This document shows, piece by piece, positions 14,395-22,111 of a stretch of 26,381 bases of DNA. Positions within the stretch are counted from its first letter, which is position 1; every line of letters begins with the position of its first letter. The stretch comes from Ga0077554 sp046590885 (GTDB taxonomy: Bacteria; Pseudomonadota; Gammaproteobacteria; Ga0077554; Ga007554): NCBI GenBank assembly GCA_046590885.1, contig JBKJTS010000089.1:1-26381 (forward strand), in the 5' to 3' direction. The position numbers and the translations under genes were made by a program. Under the pieces are notes generated by a model. The model saw nothing but the letters and a program-made list of their open reading frames with translations, ran no database searches and was not told where the DNA came from.

Positions 14395-15389
14395 GGGGAG
14401 TGTTGCGCCACGCGTTGCAATACCGCTTTCAATTCATCATCCAAGGGTGCACTAACGCTGATCTTTTGCCCGGTATCCGGCAATTCAAACGACAGTGAAT
14501 GCGCATGCAGAAACAGCCGTTTCAAACCCAGCGTCGCCATATGCCGGTTAAAATCTTCATTGCCATATTTATCGTCCCCGGCAATCGGTCGATCAATGTG
14601 TGCCGCATGCACCCGAATCTGATGAGTACGGCCTGTCAGGGGCTGCACCTCCACCAGGCTCGCTTGAGCATAAATTGCCTGCGGCTGAAACAGGCTGGTG
14701 GACGCCTTACCCGTATCAGCCACGCGTACAATGCGCTCGCCCGAGCTCAGCTGATTCTTGAGTAGGCTGGCATCAACCGTTTTCCGCCCTCCTTCCCAGC
14801 ACCCTTGCACCAACGCCAGATAACGCTTGTTTACGCCGCCACTATCCTCCCGATCACCCCGCAGGAGGTCATGCAGCCCACGTAGTACGCTACGCTTTTT
14901 AGCAATCATCAAACACCCTGATGTTTCCCGGTCGAGGCGATGCACCAGCTCCAGATTAGGCGCATCTGGTCGCGCAATACGTAGCGCCTCAATTACCCCA
15001 TAACTTAATCCACTGCCCCCATGCACTGCAATCCCAGATGGTTTATTTAAAACAATCAAACCTTTATCTTCATAGATAATGCTCCGGGAGATCAGCTCGA
15101 GAACACGCACACCGGGATTCGGCGCCGCGCCAGGCTCGGCGGTATGAATGGGGGGGATACGCACTAAATCCCCTTCCTGGACACGATAAGTGGGTTTAAT
15201 GCGGCCTTTGTTGACTCGGACTTCACCGGTGCGAAGCACGCGATAAATATGACTTCTGGGGACACCCTTGAGGGACGTCATCAAAAAGTTGTCTATCCGC
15301 TGACCTTCGTGAGAAGCATCGACTTCAAGAATGCGCGGTGCGGGGGAAGTTTTGGGCTGTGCGGCTTTAGGCTGTGGTAGTGTCGTCAT
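14391..15389 (-). CDS. rluC: 23S rRNA pseudouridine synthase RluC
   Basis: 332 residues from ATG 15389. A frame opening at TTG 15416 would add nine residues (MVNCYYCDS) and has no better ribosome site. An S4 RNA-binding domain (about 25-80: QRIDNFLMTSLKGVPRSHIY, RVLRTGEVRVNKGRIKP) precedes the RluA/RluC catalytic domain with HRLDRETSG, whose Asp (about residue 153) is the catalytic nucleophile, and PLTGRTHQIRVH. RluC makes pseudouridines 955, 2504 and 2580 in E. coli 23S rRNA. Orientation is divergent from rne across a long spacer, the usual gammaproteobacterial arrangement. Confidence 0.95.
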   Translation of the reverse strand: MTTLPQPKAAQPKTSPAPRILEVDASHEGQRIDNFLMTSLKGVPRSHIYRVLRTGEVRVNKGRIKPTYRVQEGDLVRIPPIHTAEPGAAPNPGVRVLELISRSIIYEDKGLIVLNKPSGIAVHGGSGLSYGVIEALRIARPDAPNLELVHRLDRETSGCLMIAKKRSVLRGLHDLLRGDREDSGGVNKRYLALVQGCWEGGRKTVDASLLKNQLSSGERIVRVADTGKASTSLFQPQAIYAQASLVEVQPLTGRTHQIRVHAAHIDRPIAGDDKYGNEDFNRHMATLGLKRLFLHAHSLSFELPDTGQKISVSAPLDDELKAVLQRVAQHSP

Positions 15390-15422
15390 AGAGTCACAAT
15401 AATAACAGTTTACCAATAGATA

Positions 15423-15450
15423 TTGATGCTCTTTATAAACATGTTATAGT
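15423..15450 (+). promoter_or_regulatory. possible distal rne-side promoter
   Basis: TTGATG (15423-15428), 16-base spacer, TATAGT (15445-15450). Good hexamers, but more than 1 kb from the rne start. It overlaps an imperfect palindrome, TATAAACATGTTATA. It could drive a leader RNA or small RNA beginning with the hairpin at 15499. Confidence 0.4.
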
Positions 15451-15488
15451 ATGATTGTGATATGCGTACTCCCTTAACTGGGGGTGCT

Positions 15489-15546
15489 GGTAACAGGTGC
15501 TGAAAATCTCTCCATGAGGTTTTTCAGCTAAAAGCAGCAGGTTACC
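15489..15546 (+). promoter_or_regulatory. structured RNA element in the rne leader region
   Basis: GCTGAAAA at 15499-15506 pairs with TTTTCAGC at 15521-15528, with CTC/GAG pairing inside and a five-base loop. Outside it GGTAAC (15489-15494) pairs with GTTACC (15541-15546), giving a nested two-level stem about 40 bases after the -10 of the upstream promoter candidate. No T-run follows directly. Confidence 0.5.
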
Positions 15547-16178
15547 CGGTTTTTCATTATACTCTCCGATGCCTTGGCGCTGGAAGACTTTAAGATTGCT
15601 TAGAGGCGTCTTAAATTTTGAATAACCTTAGGTTGATAACCGGCGACAAACTGTTAAGCCTGAAAAGGCGCCTGGCATTGCTTTTACAGATTTTGCGCTT
15701 CACAGAAGGGCTTCATCATTATTAAAAGCAACGAAGACCGCTAAAACCAGAATATCAGGTCTTCAAAATGGGTTTAAAATCGCTCGACCCTTTAAATGAG
15801 CGGTAAAAAATATGCTCCCACACCACGACATGCAGTGACGGGATGCTTTGTAGAGATTTAATCTGGCGAGAACGCGGCGCCCCTACCATTAAGAGGCAGA
15901 CACTCCCTTCGATGGGTGGCAGTCTGCCGAAATATCCGGCGGGCAGATAAATGCGAAATTAACCCATGGTTAACCGCGCAATGTTATCCGGGCCGCGCAG
16001 ACAGCTCTAGCAAGTTTCTACAGGCTCCCCAGATCGAGCCGCGCTGATTTTCAGGCGAGTCGCTGTCGAGTTGATGCGTAAATGATTGATATACGCCATT
16101 GCGTAATTAAAGTAATTCTCAAGCACAAATCTGCGCCCGGTAAAGGGTGAGATTGTGTGACGGCAGGGTTGAAACCAT

Positions 16179-16205
16179 TTGACACTATGAATCATAATTT
16201 ATAGT
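16179..16205 (+). promoter_or_regulatory. possible proximal rne promoter
   Basis: TTGACA (16179-16184, perfect -35) and TATAGT (16200-16205) with a 15-base spacer, shorter than ideal. Transcription from here would give a leader of roughly 280 nt, close to the length known for E. coli rne. Confidence 0.4.
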
Positions 16206-16262
16206 AATAATTAATAAGGTCAAGTGGTATACATCAACCGCGTCATATGTTGATTTTGCAAC

Positions 16263-16285
16263 AAAAAACCTGATATAGGTTTTTT
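16263..16285 (+). other. A/T-rich hairpin in the rne leader
   Basis: AAAAAACCT (16263-16271) pairs perfectly with AGGTTTTTT (16277-16285) around GATAT. It resembles a weak attenuator or an RNase E cleavage/recognition hairpin. It lies about 210 bases before the rne start. Confidence 0.45.
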
Positions 16286-16495
16286 GCTTCCATATTGCTA
16301 TCTGGGTGTGGCGTGCTTGTGCCTACCTTTATAAAGATAATGCAAACGCAAATATCAATCGGAATACTTTTCTCGCTAATCTGGCCATTGTATATCTCAT
16401 CAATGCGCTTCATCCGTCCGCGTCGCCCCATCTCAGCCTGGCTCAGTTCACTCCATACCGTACCCTGTGGTTGAGCATGCGAGATATAACCACAC

Positions 16496-19459
16496 ATGAA
16501 AAGAATGTTAATAAACGCTACGCAATCAGAAGAGTTGCGAGTAGCAATGGTAGATGGGCAAAAGCTTTACGATTTAGATATTGAAACTCCTTCAAGGGAG
16601 CAGAAAAAATCTAATATTTATAAAGGCAAAATTACCCGTATTGAACCCAGCCTGGAAGCTGCATTTGTTGAGTACGGCTCCGAGCGCCATGGCTTTTTAC
16701 CACTAAAAGAAATCTCTCCCAGCTACTTCTCCCGCACTGCCGAAGGTGGCCGCGTCAACATTAAAGAAGTGTTGCGTGAAGGTCAGGAAGTAATGGTGCA
16801 GATCGACAAGGAAGAACGCGGCAATAAAGGCGCCGCGCTGACCACGTTTATCAGCTTGGCCGGACGTTATCTGGTATTGATGCCTAACAACCCGCGTGCG
16901 GGTGGCGTATCACGCCGCATTGAGGGCGAAGACCGCAGCGAATTGCGCGATATTATGGCTGACCTGGCCATTCCCGACACCATGGGTTTAATCGTGCGTA
17001 CCGCCGGGGTAGGCAAAAGCGGCGAAGAATTGCAATGGGACTTAGACTATCTGTTGCGCTTGTGGACTGCCATTGAAGAAGCGTCGCGCCAACAGGCCGC
17101 GCCCTTCCTTATCTACCAGGAAAGCAACATTATTATCCGCGCTATTCGTGATTATTTTCGCCAGGATATTGGCGAAATTCTGATTGACGATCCGGCGGTG
17201 TATCAGCAGGGCCGCGATTTCATGCAGCAGGTAATGCCGCAGAACTTGAATAAGATCAAACTTTACCAAGATAATGTGCCATTGTTTTCACGTTATCAGA
17301 TTGAAAGCCAGATTGAAACCGCATTTCAGCACGAAGTGCGCCTGCCCTCCGGAGGTGCCATTGTTATTGATCACACGGAAGCCATGGTCGCCATCGATAT
17401 TAACTCGGGCCGCGCCACTAAAGGCAGTGATATTGAAGAAACAGCACTGAACACCAACCTCGAAGCAGCCGATGAAATTGCCCGACAGTTAAGGCTGCGG
17501 GACCTCGGGGGCCTGGTGGTGATCGATTTCATTGATATGACTCCGGCACGCAATCAGCGTGAGGTGGAAAATCGCATGAAGGACGCGCTGAAAATGGATC
17601 GCGCCCGCGTGCAGATCGGCCGCATTTCACGCTTCGGCTTACTGGAAATGTCGCGCCAACGCCTGCGCCCGTCGCTGGGGGAATTCAGCGAGGTGGTATG
17701 TCCCCGATGTGAGGGTCATGGCCATATCCGTACTGTAGAATCATTAGCACTCTCGATTTTGCGCCTGATCGAAGAAGAAGGCTCCAAAGACCGTACTGCA
17801 CAAGTGATCGTACAAGTGCCAGTAGATGTTGCCAGCTTTTTGCTGAATGAAAAACGCAGCGTTATCAGTATGGCCGAGGCACGCCACGGCACCCGTGTGA
17901 TGCTGATTCCAAATCCGGCTTTTGTCACGCCGCATTATGAAGTTAAACGCCTGCGCGCCGATGAGGTCGAAGAAATGTCACGCGATGGCGCCGCGCCCGC
18001 AAGTTATCAACTGATGAGTCTGCCTGCAGCTATAACGGAGCAGGATACCACTGCCAGAAAAATCATCGCGGAAGAGCCTGCTGTAAAAGGCGTTATGCCT
18101 TCTACACCCGCGCCCATGTCAGCCCAGTCAGGGTCTGCAACAGACACAGATACGCAGTCTAAAGCATCTGAAGGTGGTTTTATCAAACGGTTGTGGACGA
18201 ATTTGTTTGGGGGTAACCAGACCACAACAGCGTCGAACACCCAAACCAGCGCCGACTCCGCAACTGTAGCACCACGTCGCAGGGCAGAGCCGCAAAAGAA
18301 ACAATCTTCACGGCCACCCCGTGGTGAGCAGCAGTCACGCACCCAAGCTAACCCTAATAATCAAACACAGGCGCAAGGCCAGAACCCGGGACAGGGGCAA
18401 ACCAAACCACGGCGTGACAACCCGCGCAATCGGCCACGCACTCCAGGTGAAGACCGCAAGCGGGCACAGCAATCTTCTGCCGAAGCGGCAGCACCTCAGG
18501 CAAATGAAACGATTCCAGCCATAAAGGCATCAACCGGCGCTCCGCCTTCAGGGGCAGCTTCTGACAGAATGATGCTACCACCTCCCGCTGTTGAGATTGC
18601 TTCCAGCGTCCTGCCTTCCGCGACACTTGCACGTCCAGCTGAGGCGGAAGAGGAACAGTCACGCCTGCCCAACCCTCCCCAACCCATTGCCCAGGCCCGC
18701 CCGGCAAATATTGTTCTCATAGGTGAAACCAGCCCAGCAGAAGCAACTCCCGCTAATACTGATGACATAGCCCCAGTACAGCCTGAAGACACTGGTTTTA
18801 CACCCCGACCTGCCGGCACACGACCCGGTGGTCGACGCGGTCGGCGCGGCGGTCGGCGCCGTCGTAAAGATGGACGCGGCCCTGCCAATGATACCAAACC
18901 AGAAGAATCCTCTGACGTCTCCAGCAGCACTATGGATGCCGACGCACATGAGGACGAGCATTATTCAGAACCAGTGGTCATCTCTCATTCCAGTACTGCC
19001 ACAGCTATGCCAACCATTGCGCCCACCCCGGAGAGCGGTGACTCTCTGCATCCCGCGCTATCCACGGATGGACGAGTAGCACGAATACCGGATGGGTTGG
19101 AGCGATCTTTTGACGACGCTCGTGCATCCTTGCCCAGCACGGCGGCTGAAAATGCGAGTGGGAGTTCCAGTGCGTCGTTAACACCGCCCCGCGAACCCCG
19201 TACCCATGCTGCCAGCAATGAAAACACCAGCACAGGGTCCGGCATAGAAAAGCCCGGAGGTGGCTTGCCTCCATACCCACCCCGCAGCAATCCTTATCGA
19301 CCGCGTGCTGACTCGGCGTCCGTTGAACCCTCACTGATACAACGTGATGCAGACGGGGCTCAAGTTGCAGGCAATCTGCCAGTTGCGCCACGACCCGCAA
19401 ACACTGAAAACGATAATGTCGCAAAAGGAAGTGTTAAGGATTCGTCAAAAGATGAGTAA
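16496..19459 (+). CDS. rne: ribonuclease E
   Basis: 987 residues. Essential single-strand endonuclease and degradosome scaffold. The N-terminal half is canonical: S1 domain about 35-125, 5'-sensor/RNase H-like parts, catalytic D301 (VAIDINSGRA) and D344 (LVVIDFIDM), Zn-link C402 and C405 (CPRCEGHGH). Each is offset by two from E. coli (303, 346, 404, 407). Residues about 560-573 (GFIKRLWTNLFGG) match the amphipathic membrane-targeting helix. The remaining 400 residues are low-complexity, Pro/Ala/Ser-rich, with Arg-rich patches about 590-665 and a strong one, RRGRRGGRRRRK, near 780-793, probably RNA- or helicase-binding. No PNPase motif was recognised. The start gives the standard MKRMLINATQ; the ribosome site is weak, as expected of a feedback-controlled gene. 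Confidence 0.98.
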   Translation: MKRMLINATQSEELRVAMVDGQKLYDLDIETPSREQKKSNIYKGKITRIEPSLEAAFVEYGSERHGFLPLKEISPSYFSRTAEGGRVNIKEVLREGQEVMVQIDKEERGNKGAALTTFISLAGRYLVLMPNNPRAGGVSRRIEGEDRSELRDIMADLAIPDTMGLIVRTAGVGKSGEELQWDLDYLLRLWTAIEEASRQQAAPFLIYQESNIIIRAIRDYFRQDIGEILIDDPAVYQQGRDFMQQVMPQNLNKIKLYQDNVPLFSRYQIESQIETAFQHEVRLPSGGAIVIDHTEAMVAIDINSGRATKGSDIEETALNTNLEAADEIARQLRLRDLGGLVVIDFIDMTPARNQREVENRMKDALKMDRARVQIGRISRFGLLEMSRQRLRPSLGEFSEVVCPRCEGHGHIRTVESLALSILRLIEEEGSKDRTAQVIVQVPVDVASFLLNEKRSVISMAEARHGTRVMLIPNPAFVTPHYEVKRLRADEVEEMSRDGAAPASYQLMSLPAAITEQDTTARKIIAEEPAVKGVMPSTPAPMSAQSGSATDTDTQSKASEGGFIKRLWTNLFGGNQTTTASNTQTSADSATVAPRRRAEPQKKQSSRPPRGEQQSRTQANPNNQTQAQGQNPGQGQTKPRRDNPRNRPRTPGEDRKRAQQSSAEAAAPQANETIPAIKASTGAPPSGAASDRMMLPPPAVEIASSVLPSATLARPAEAEEEQSRLPNPPQPIAQARPANIVLIGETSPAEATPANTDDIAPVQPEDTGFTPRPAGTRPGGRRGRRGGRRRRKDGRGPANDTKPEESSDVSSSTMDADAHEDEHYSEPVVISHSSTATAMPTIAPTPESGDSLHPALSTDGRVARIPDGLERSFDDARASLPSTAAENASGSSSASLTPPREPRTHAASNENTSTGSGIEKPGGGLPPYPPRSNPYRPRADSASVEPSLIQRDADGAQVAGNLPVAPRPANTENDNVAKGSVKDSSKDE

Positions 19460-19463
19460 AACT

Positions 19464-19502
19464 CCCGTAGCGTGGGCACGTCTTCCGTGCCCACGCTACG
19501 GG
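19464..19502. terminator. bidirectional terminator between rne and the LMW-PTP gene
   Basis: A 17-bp perfect stem, CCCGTAGCGTGGGCACG at 19464-19480 and its complement at 19486-19502, with loop TCTTC, starting four bases after the rne stop. TTTA follows on the plus strand and AGTTTTA on the minus strand. It lies between convergent genes. Confidence 0.85.
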
Positions 19503-19538
19503 TTTATTACGATGGTGAACCGCATACGCCGATATTGG

Positions 19539-20018
19539 TCAGAGAGAAAAGTGTTTACGCTTGATGTCATCCACCAGCCCCTGCGCGGCGGCCTCGATTA
19601 AATCCAGCACACGCTCAAAACCGTTTAATCCTCCATAATAAGGATCCGGCACTTCCAGCACATTTAAATGTGGCGCGAATTCGAGAAAAAGCTGCACTCT
19701 GTCCCGGTATTCGGGCGGACAAATTTCGCGTAAAGCTGCCATGTTTTCTTCGTCCATTGCCAGCACATAATCAAACATTGCAAAATCAGCCGCCTCAACA
19801 CGGCGCGCACATTGTGCGCTGATATCCACACCCCGGCGCAATGCCGCCGCCTGGGAACGTCGATCGGGGCCATGCCCAATGTGATAGGCATGCGTACCCG
19901 CTGAATCAACACCCACCAGCTCTTCGAGGGCGTGCTGCTTCAACAGCGCTTGAAACACACCTTCTGCAGTAGGAGAACGGCAGATATTGCCCATACAGAT
20001 AAAAAGAACCCGTACCAT
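19539..20018 (-). CDS. low-molecular-weight protein tyrosine phosphatase
   Basis: 159 residues from ATG 20018, which follows GGAG by seven bases and gives the family's normal N-terminus MVRVLFICMGNICRSP. A frame extends 31 codons further up to 20111 without support. The CX5R-S loop is C8-MGNIC-R14-S15, and the general acid D125 lies in VPDPYYGG. This family includes Wzb-type phosphatases acting on tyrosine kinases of capsule export; no such kinase is in the window. Last gene of the exbB-to-kdsB strand run, 119 bp after kdsB, and convergent with rne. The pairing of this gene with kdsB is also seen in pseudomonads. Confidence 0.93.
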   Translation of the reverse strand: MVRVLFICMGNICRSPTAEGVFQALLKQHALEELVGVDSAGTHAYHIGHGPDRRSQAAALRRGVDISAQCARRVEAADFAMFDYVLAMDEENMAALREICPPEYRDRVQLFLEFAPHLNVLEVPDPYYGGLNGFERVLDLIEAAAQGLVDDIKRKHFSL

Positions 20019-20137
20019 TTTCTGCTCCAAAGCACGTTTATTATTTAAGCCTGCAAGATTTTCTGGGACTTCTTTTCTGAAGCACAATAGCCGCCATAAT
20101 TTTTTAAGCATAATCCCTGTCTTTGTTGGTGCAAGCG

Positions 20138-20905
20138 CTAGCGCTGCAGAATCTCCTGCACTCGCACCAAATCCTCTGCTGTATCAACCCCAATACCAGG
20201 ATTTTCCAACGCCTCTGCAACGTGTAGTATGTGTCCATGCCATAATATGCGCAATTGTTCCAATGATTCAGTTTGCTCAATCGTGCAAGGCGGCCATTGC
20301 ACATACTCCTGCAAAAATTCCGCACGATACGCATATAAACCGATATGCCGATAATGCTCAGACCGCGCGGGCAATACAGTGGGTTGTGTACCCGTTGAGT
20401 GCGTAAAAGCATCACGGTCCCACGGTATCGCAGCACGGCTGAAATACAGCGCGTAGCCCTGTTTGTCCATAACCACCTTCACCAGGTGTGGATCAAACAA
20501 TTCAGCGAATGAGGTGATGCGCTCGCATAACGTAGCCGCGCTGGCTTGCGGGTGGGATTGCAGATTTTCAGCAACCTGGCGAATCAGTGCGGGCGGCATA
20601 AGTGGTTCGTCGCCTTGCAGATTAACAATTATGTGTTGGCTGGTATAGCCGCGCAATCGTGCCACTTCAGCGAGACGATCAGTGCCAGTGGGATGATGCG
20701 CGGACGTCATGCACACCAGCGCACCAAAATCAGCGCCTACTTGACGGATGCGCTCATCATCGGTGGCAATCACCACTTCTGTTGCACCACTCTGCACAGC
20801 ACGTTCATAGACATGCTGAATCATCGGCTTACCCGCAATGTCCCGCAGCGGCTTGCCAGGCAAACGAGTTGAGGCATAACGCGCTGGAATGACGACGCAA
20901 AACAT
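20138..20905 (-). CDS. kdsB: CMP-Kdo synthetase (3-deoxy-manno-octulosonate cytidylyltransferase)
   Basis: 255 residues. It activates Kdo with CTP for transfer to lipid A in the cytoplasm. The N-terminus FCVVIPARYASTRLPGKPL is the cytidylyltransferase nucleotide-binding motif; VVIATDDERI, VNLQGDEPLMPP and HIGLYAYRAEFL are family blocks. The frame opens with GTG at 20908, but ATG 20905 is preferred: its first base is the last base of the Trm112 stop codon (TGATG), indicating coupled translation. Within the lipid A run, it supplies the next step after LpxK. Confidence 0.97.
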   Translation of the reverse strand: MFCVVIPARYASTRLPGKPLRDIAGKPMIQHVYERAVQSGATEVVIATDDERIRQVGADFGALVCMTSAHHPTGTDRLAEVARLRGYTSQHIIVNLQGDEPLMPPALIRQVAENLQSHPQASAATLCERITSFAELFDPHLVKVVMDKQGYALYFSRAAIPWDRDAFTHSTGTQPTVLPARSEHYRHIGLYAYRAEFLQEYVQWPPCTIEQTESLEQLRILWHGHILHVAEALENPGIGVDTAEDLVRVQEILQR

Positions 20906-21102
20906 CACTTTAGACTTCGTTCCTGGATTTCTTCATCTGCACCGACATGACGCGCTTCTTCTTCGAGCATCACGGGTATTTCATCACGAATGGGATAAGC
21001 CAGACGGTCTGGTTTGCAAATCAATTCGCTTTGTGCTTTTTTGTAAACTAATGGCCCTTTGCATAACGGGCACACCAGAATATCGAGTAATTTTTTATCC
21101 AT
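20905..21102 (-). CDS. Trm112-family protein (YcaR-like)
   Basis: 65 residues, MDKKLLDILVCPLCKGPL at the N-terminus with C11, C14 and a third Cys at 29, then the conserved YPIRDEIPVML. YcaR-like proteins are small, partly zinc-ribbon-like proteins related to eukaryotic Trm112, a methyltransferase activator; the bacterial role is not settled. It sits between lpxK (three-base gap) and kdsB (one-base overlap), the standard position in gammaproteobacteria. Confidence 0.95.
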   Translation of the reverse strand: MDKKLLDILVCPLCKGPLVYKKAQSELICKPDRLAYPIRDEIPVMLEEEARHVGADEEIQERSLK

Positions 21103-21105
21103 TGC

Positions 21106-22104
21106 TTACTTCCTCATTTTTAATTGCTTCAGGAGGCGTTCGCCAAACTCGGGATTCAATTGTGCATCAACGGGCATATACCAATGATTTTCACCGGCAA
21201 AATCGCGGCATTTCACCGCATCTTTTTCTGTCATTATTACGCTGGCATTTACGCCAAACTGTAAGTCCTGCGCTGTAAATGGGTGATGATCAGGAAAAGC
21301 ATGCTCTATAACCTTTATCCCTGATTCTTTCAAATGCTGAAAAAACCGCGCGGGATGGCCGATACCTGCCACCGCATGCACAACCTGTCCATGAAATACG
21401 CTAAGATCGCACATTTTATTATCATCACTTACCTGTCGCAACGCCCCAGGATGAAGGCGCATGGAAAATTGCGTCTGCCTTATAATTTCACCAACTTTGG
21501 CAGCCTCGCCATTCACTACTACAAAATCTACGCTGTCCAGCCGGCTTGGCGGCTCACGTAATGGCCCAGCAGGCAGACAGTATCCATTACCAAAGCGCCG
21601 CACCCCGTCAATCACGGCAATTTCGATGTCCCGCGCTAATGCGTAGTGTTGCAGGCCATCGTCACAAACAATGATGTCGCAGCCCGTGTTTTCCAGTACC
21701 AGTTGCGCAGCTGCAACACGATTGGGAGCCACCGACATTGGACAATGACAGCGCCGTACCAGCAGCACTGCTTCATCGCCTACTGATGCAGCATCGCTGT
21801 CTGATGTTACACGCTGCGCCCCACCCCTCTCTCTTCCACCATAACCACGGCTGATAATAGCGGGCTTATAACCCGCCTGTTTCAGAAAATTTACCAGCCA
21901 CACTACCAGAGGCGTTTTACCCGTGCCGCCTACGCTAATATTGCCCACGATAATCACTGGCACAGGCAATCGGGTAACTTTTAACAGTTGCGACTGATAG
22001 GCTTTACGCCGCAGCATGCCCACTATGCAAAATAACCACGACAAGGGAACCAGCAACATCACCAGCGGAGGTTTGTGATACCAATAATAATCTAGCCGCC
22101 GCAT
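21106..22104 (-). CDS. lpxK: tetraacyldisaccharide 4'-kinase
   Basis: 332 residues from ATG 22104, seven bases after the msbA stop. An ATG at 22122 (six codons earlier, inside msbA) is possible; the open frame reaches 22248 but is unlikely to be used. A membrane anchor (about 12-30) is followed by P-loop GNISVGGTGKT at 54-64 and ISRGYGG downstream. LpxK phosphorylates the 4' position of the lipid A disaccharide at the inner membrane using ATP, giving lipid IVA, the Kdo acceptor. Between msbA and Trm112/kdsB, it forms a lipid A assembly and export block. Confidence 0.96.
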   Translation of the reverse strand: MRRLDYYWYHKPPLVMLLVPLSWLFCIVGMLRRKAYQSQLLKVTRLPVPVIIVGNISVGGTGKTPLVVWLVNFLKQAGYKPAIISRGYGGRERGGAQRVTSDSDAASVGDEAVLLVRRCHCPMSVAPNRVAAAQLVLENTGCDIIVCDDGLQHYALARDIEIAVIDGVRRFGNGYCLPAGPLREPPSRLDSVDFVVVNGEAAKVGEIIRQTQFSMRLHPGALRQVSDDNKMCDLSVFHGQVVHAVAGIGHPARFFQHLKESGIKVIEHAFPDHHPFTAQDLQFGVNASVIMTEKDAVKCRDFAGENHWYMPVDAQLNPEFGERLLKQLKMRK

Positions 22105-22111
22105 GCCTGCT

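Larger units (their letters stand above)
15390..16495. other. long gene-free region between rluC and rne (rne leader region)
   Basis: About 1.1 kb without a convincing gene; short frames on both strands lack ribosome sites. It holds two promoter-like pairs facing rne and several perfect hairpins: 15499-15528, a GAAGACC/GGTCTTC pair near 15730-15757, GGCAGAC/GTCTGCC at 15895-15928 with GC-rich inner pairing, and an A/T-rich hairpin at 16263-16285. In enterics the rne 5' leader is long and mediates feedback by RNase E, so structured RNA here is plausible. A small RNA within the left half is possible but unproven. Confidence 0.6.

Noticed and set aside
16243..16497. 84-codon minus-strand frame in the rne leader
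   Set aside because: No ribosome site or family; it overlaps the rne start and leader hairpins, so it is more likely chance.
18496..18930. 144-codon minus-strand frame inside the rne tail
   Set aside because: Composition mirrors the GC-rich low-complexity rne tail; no start support.
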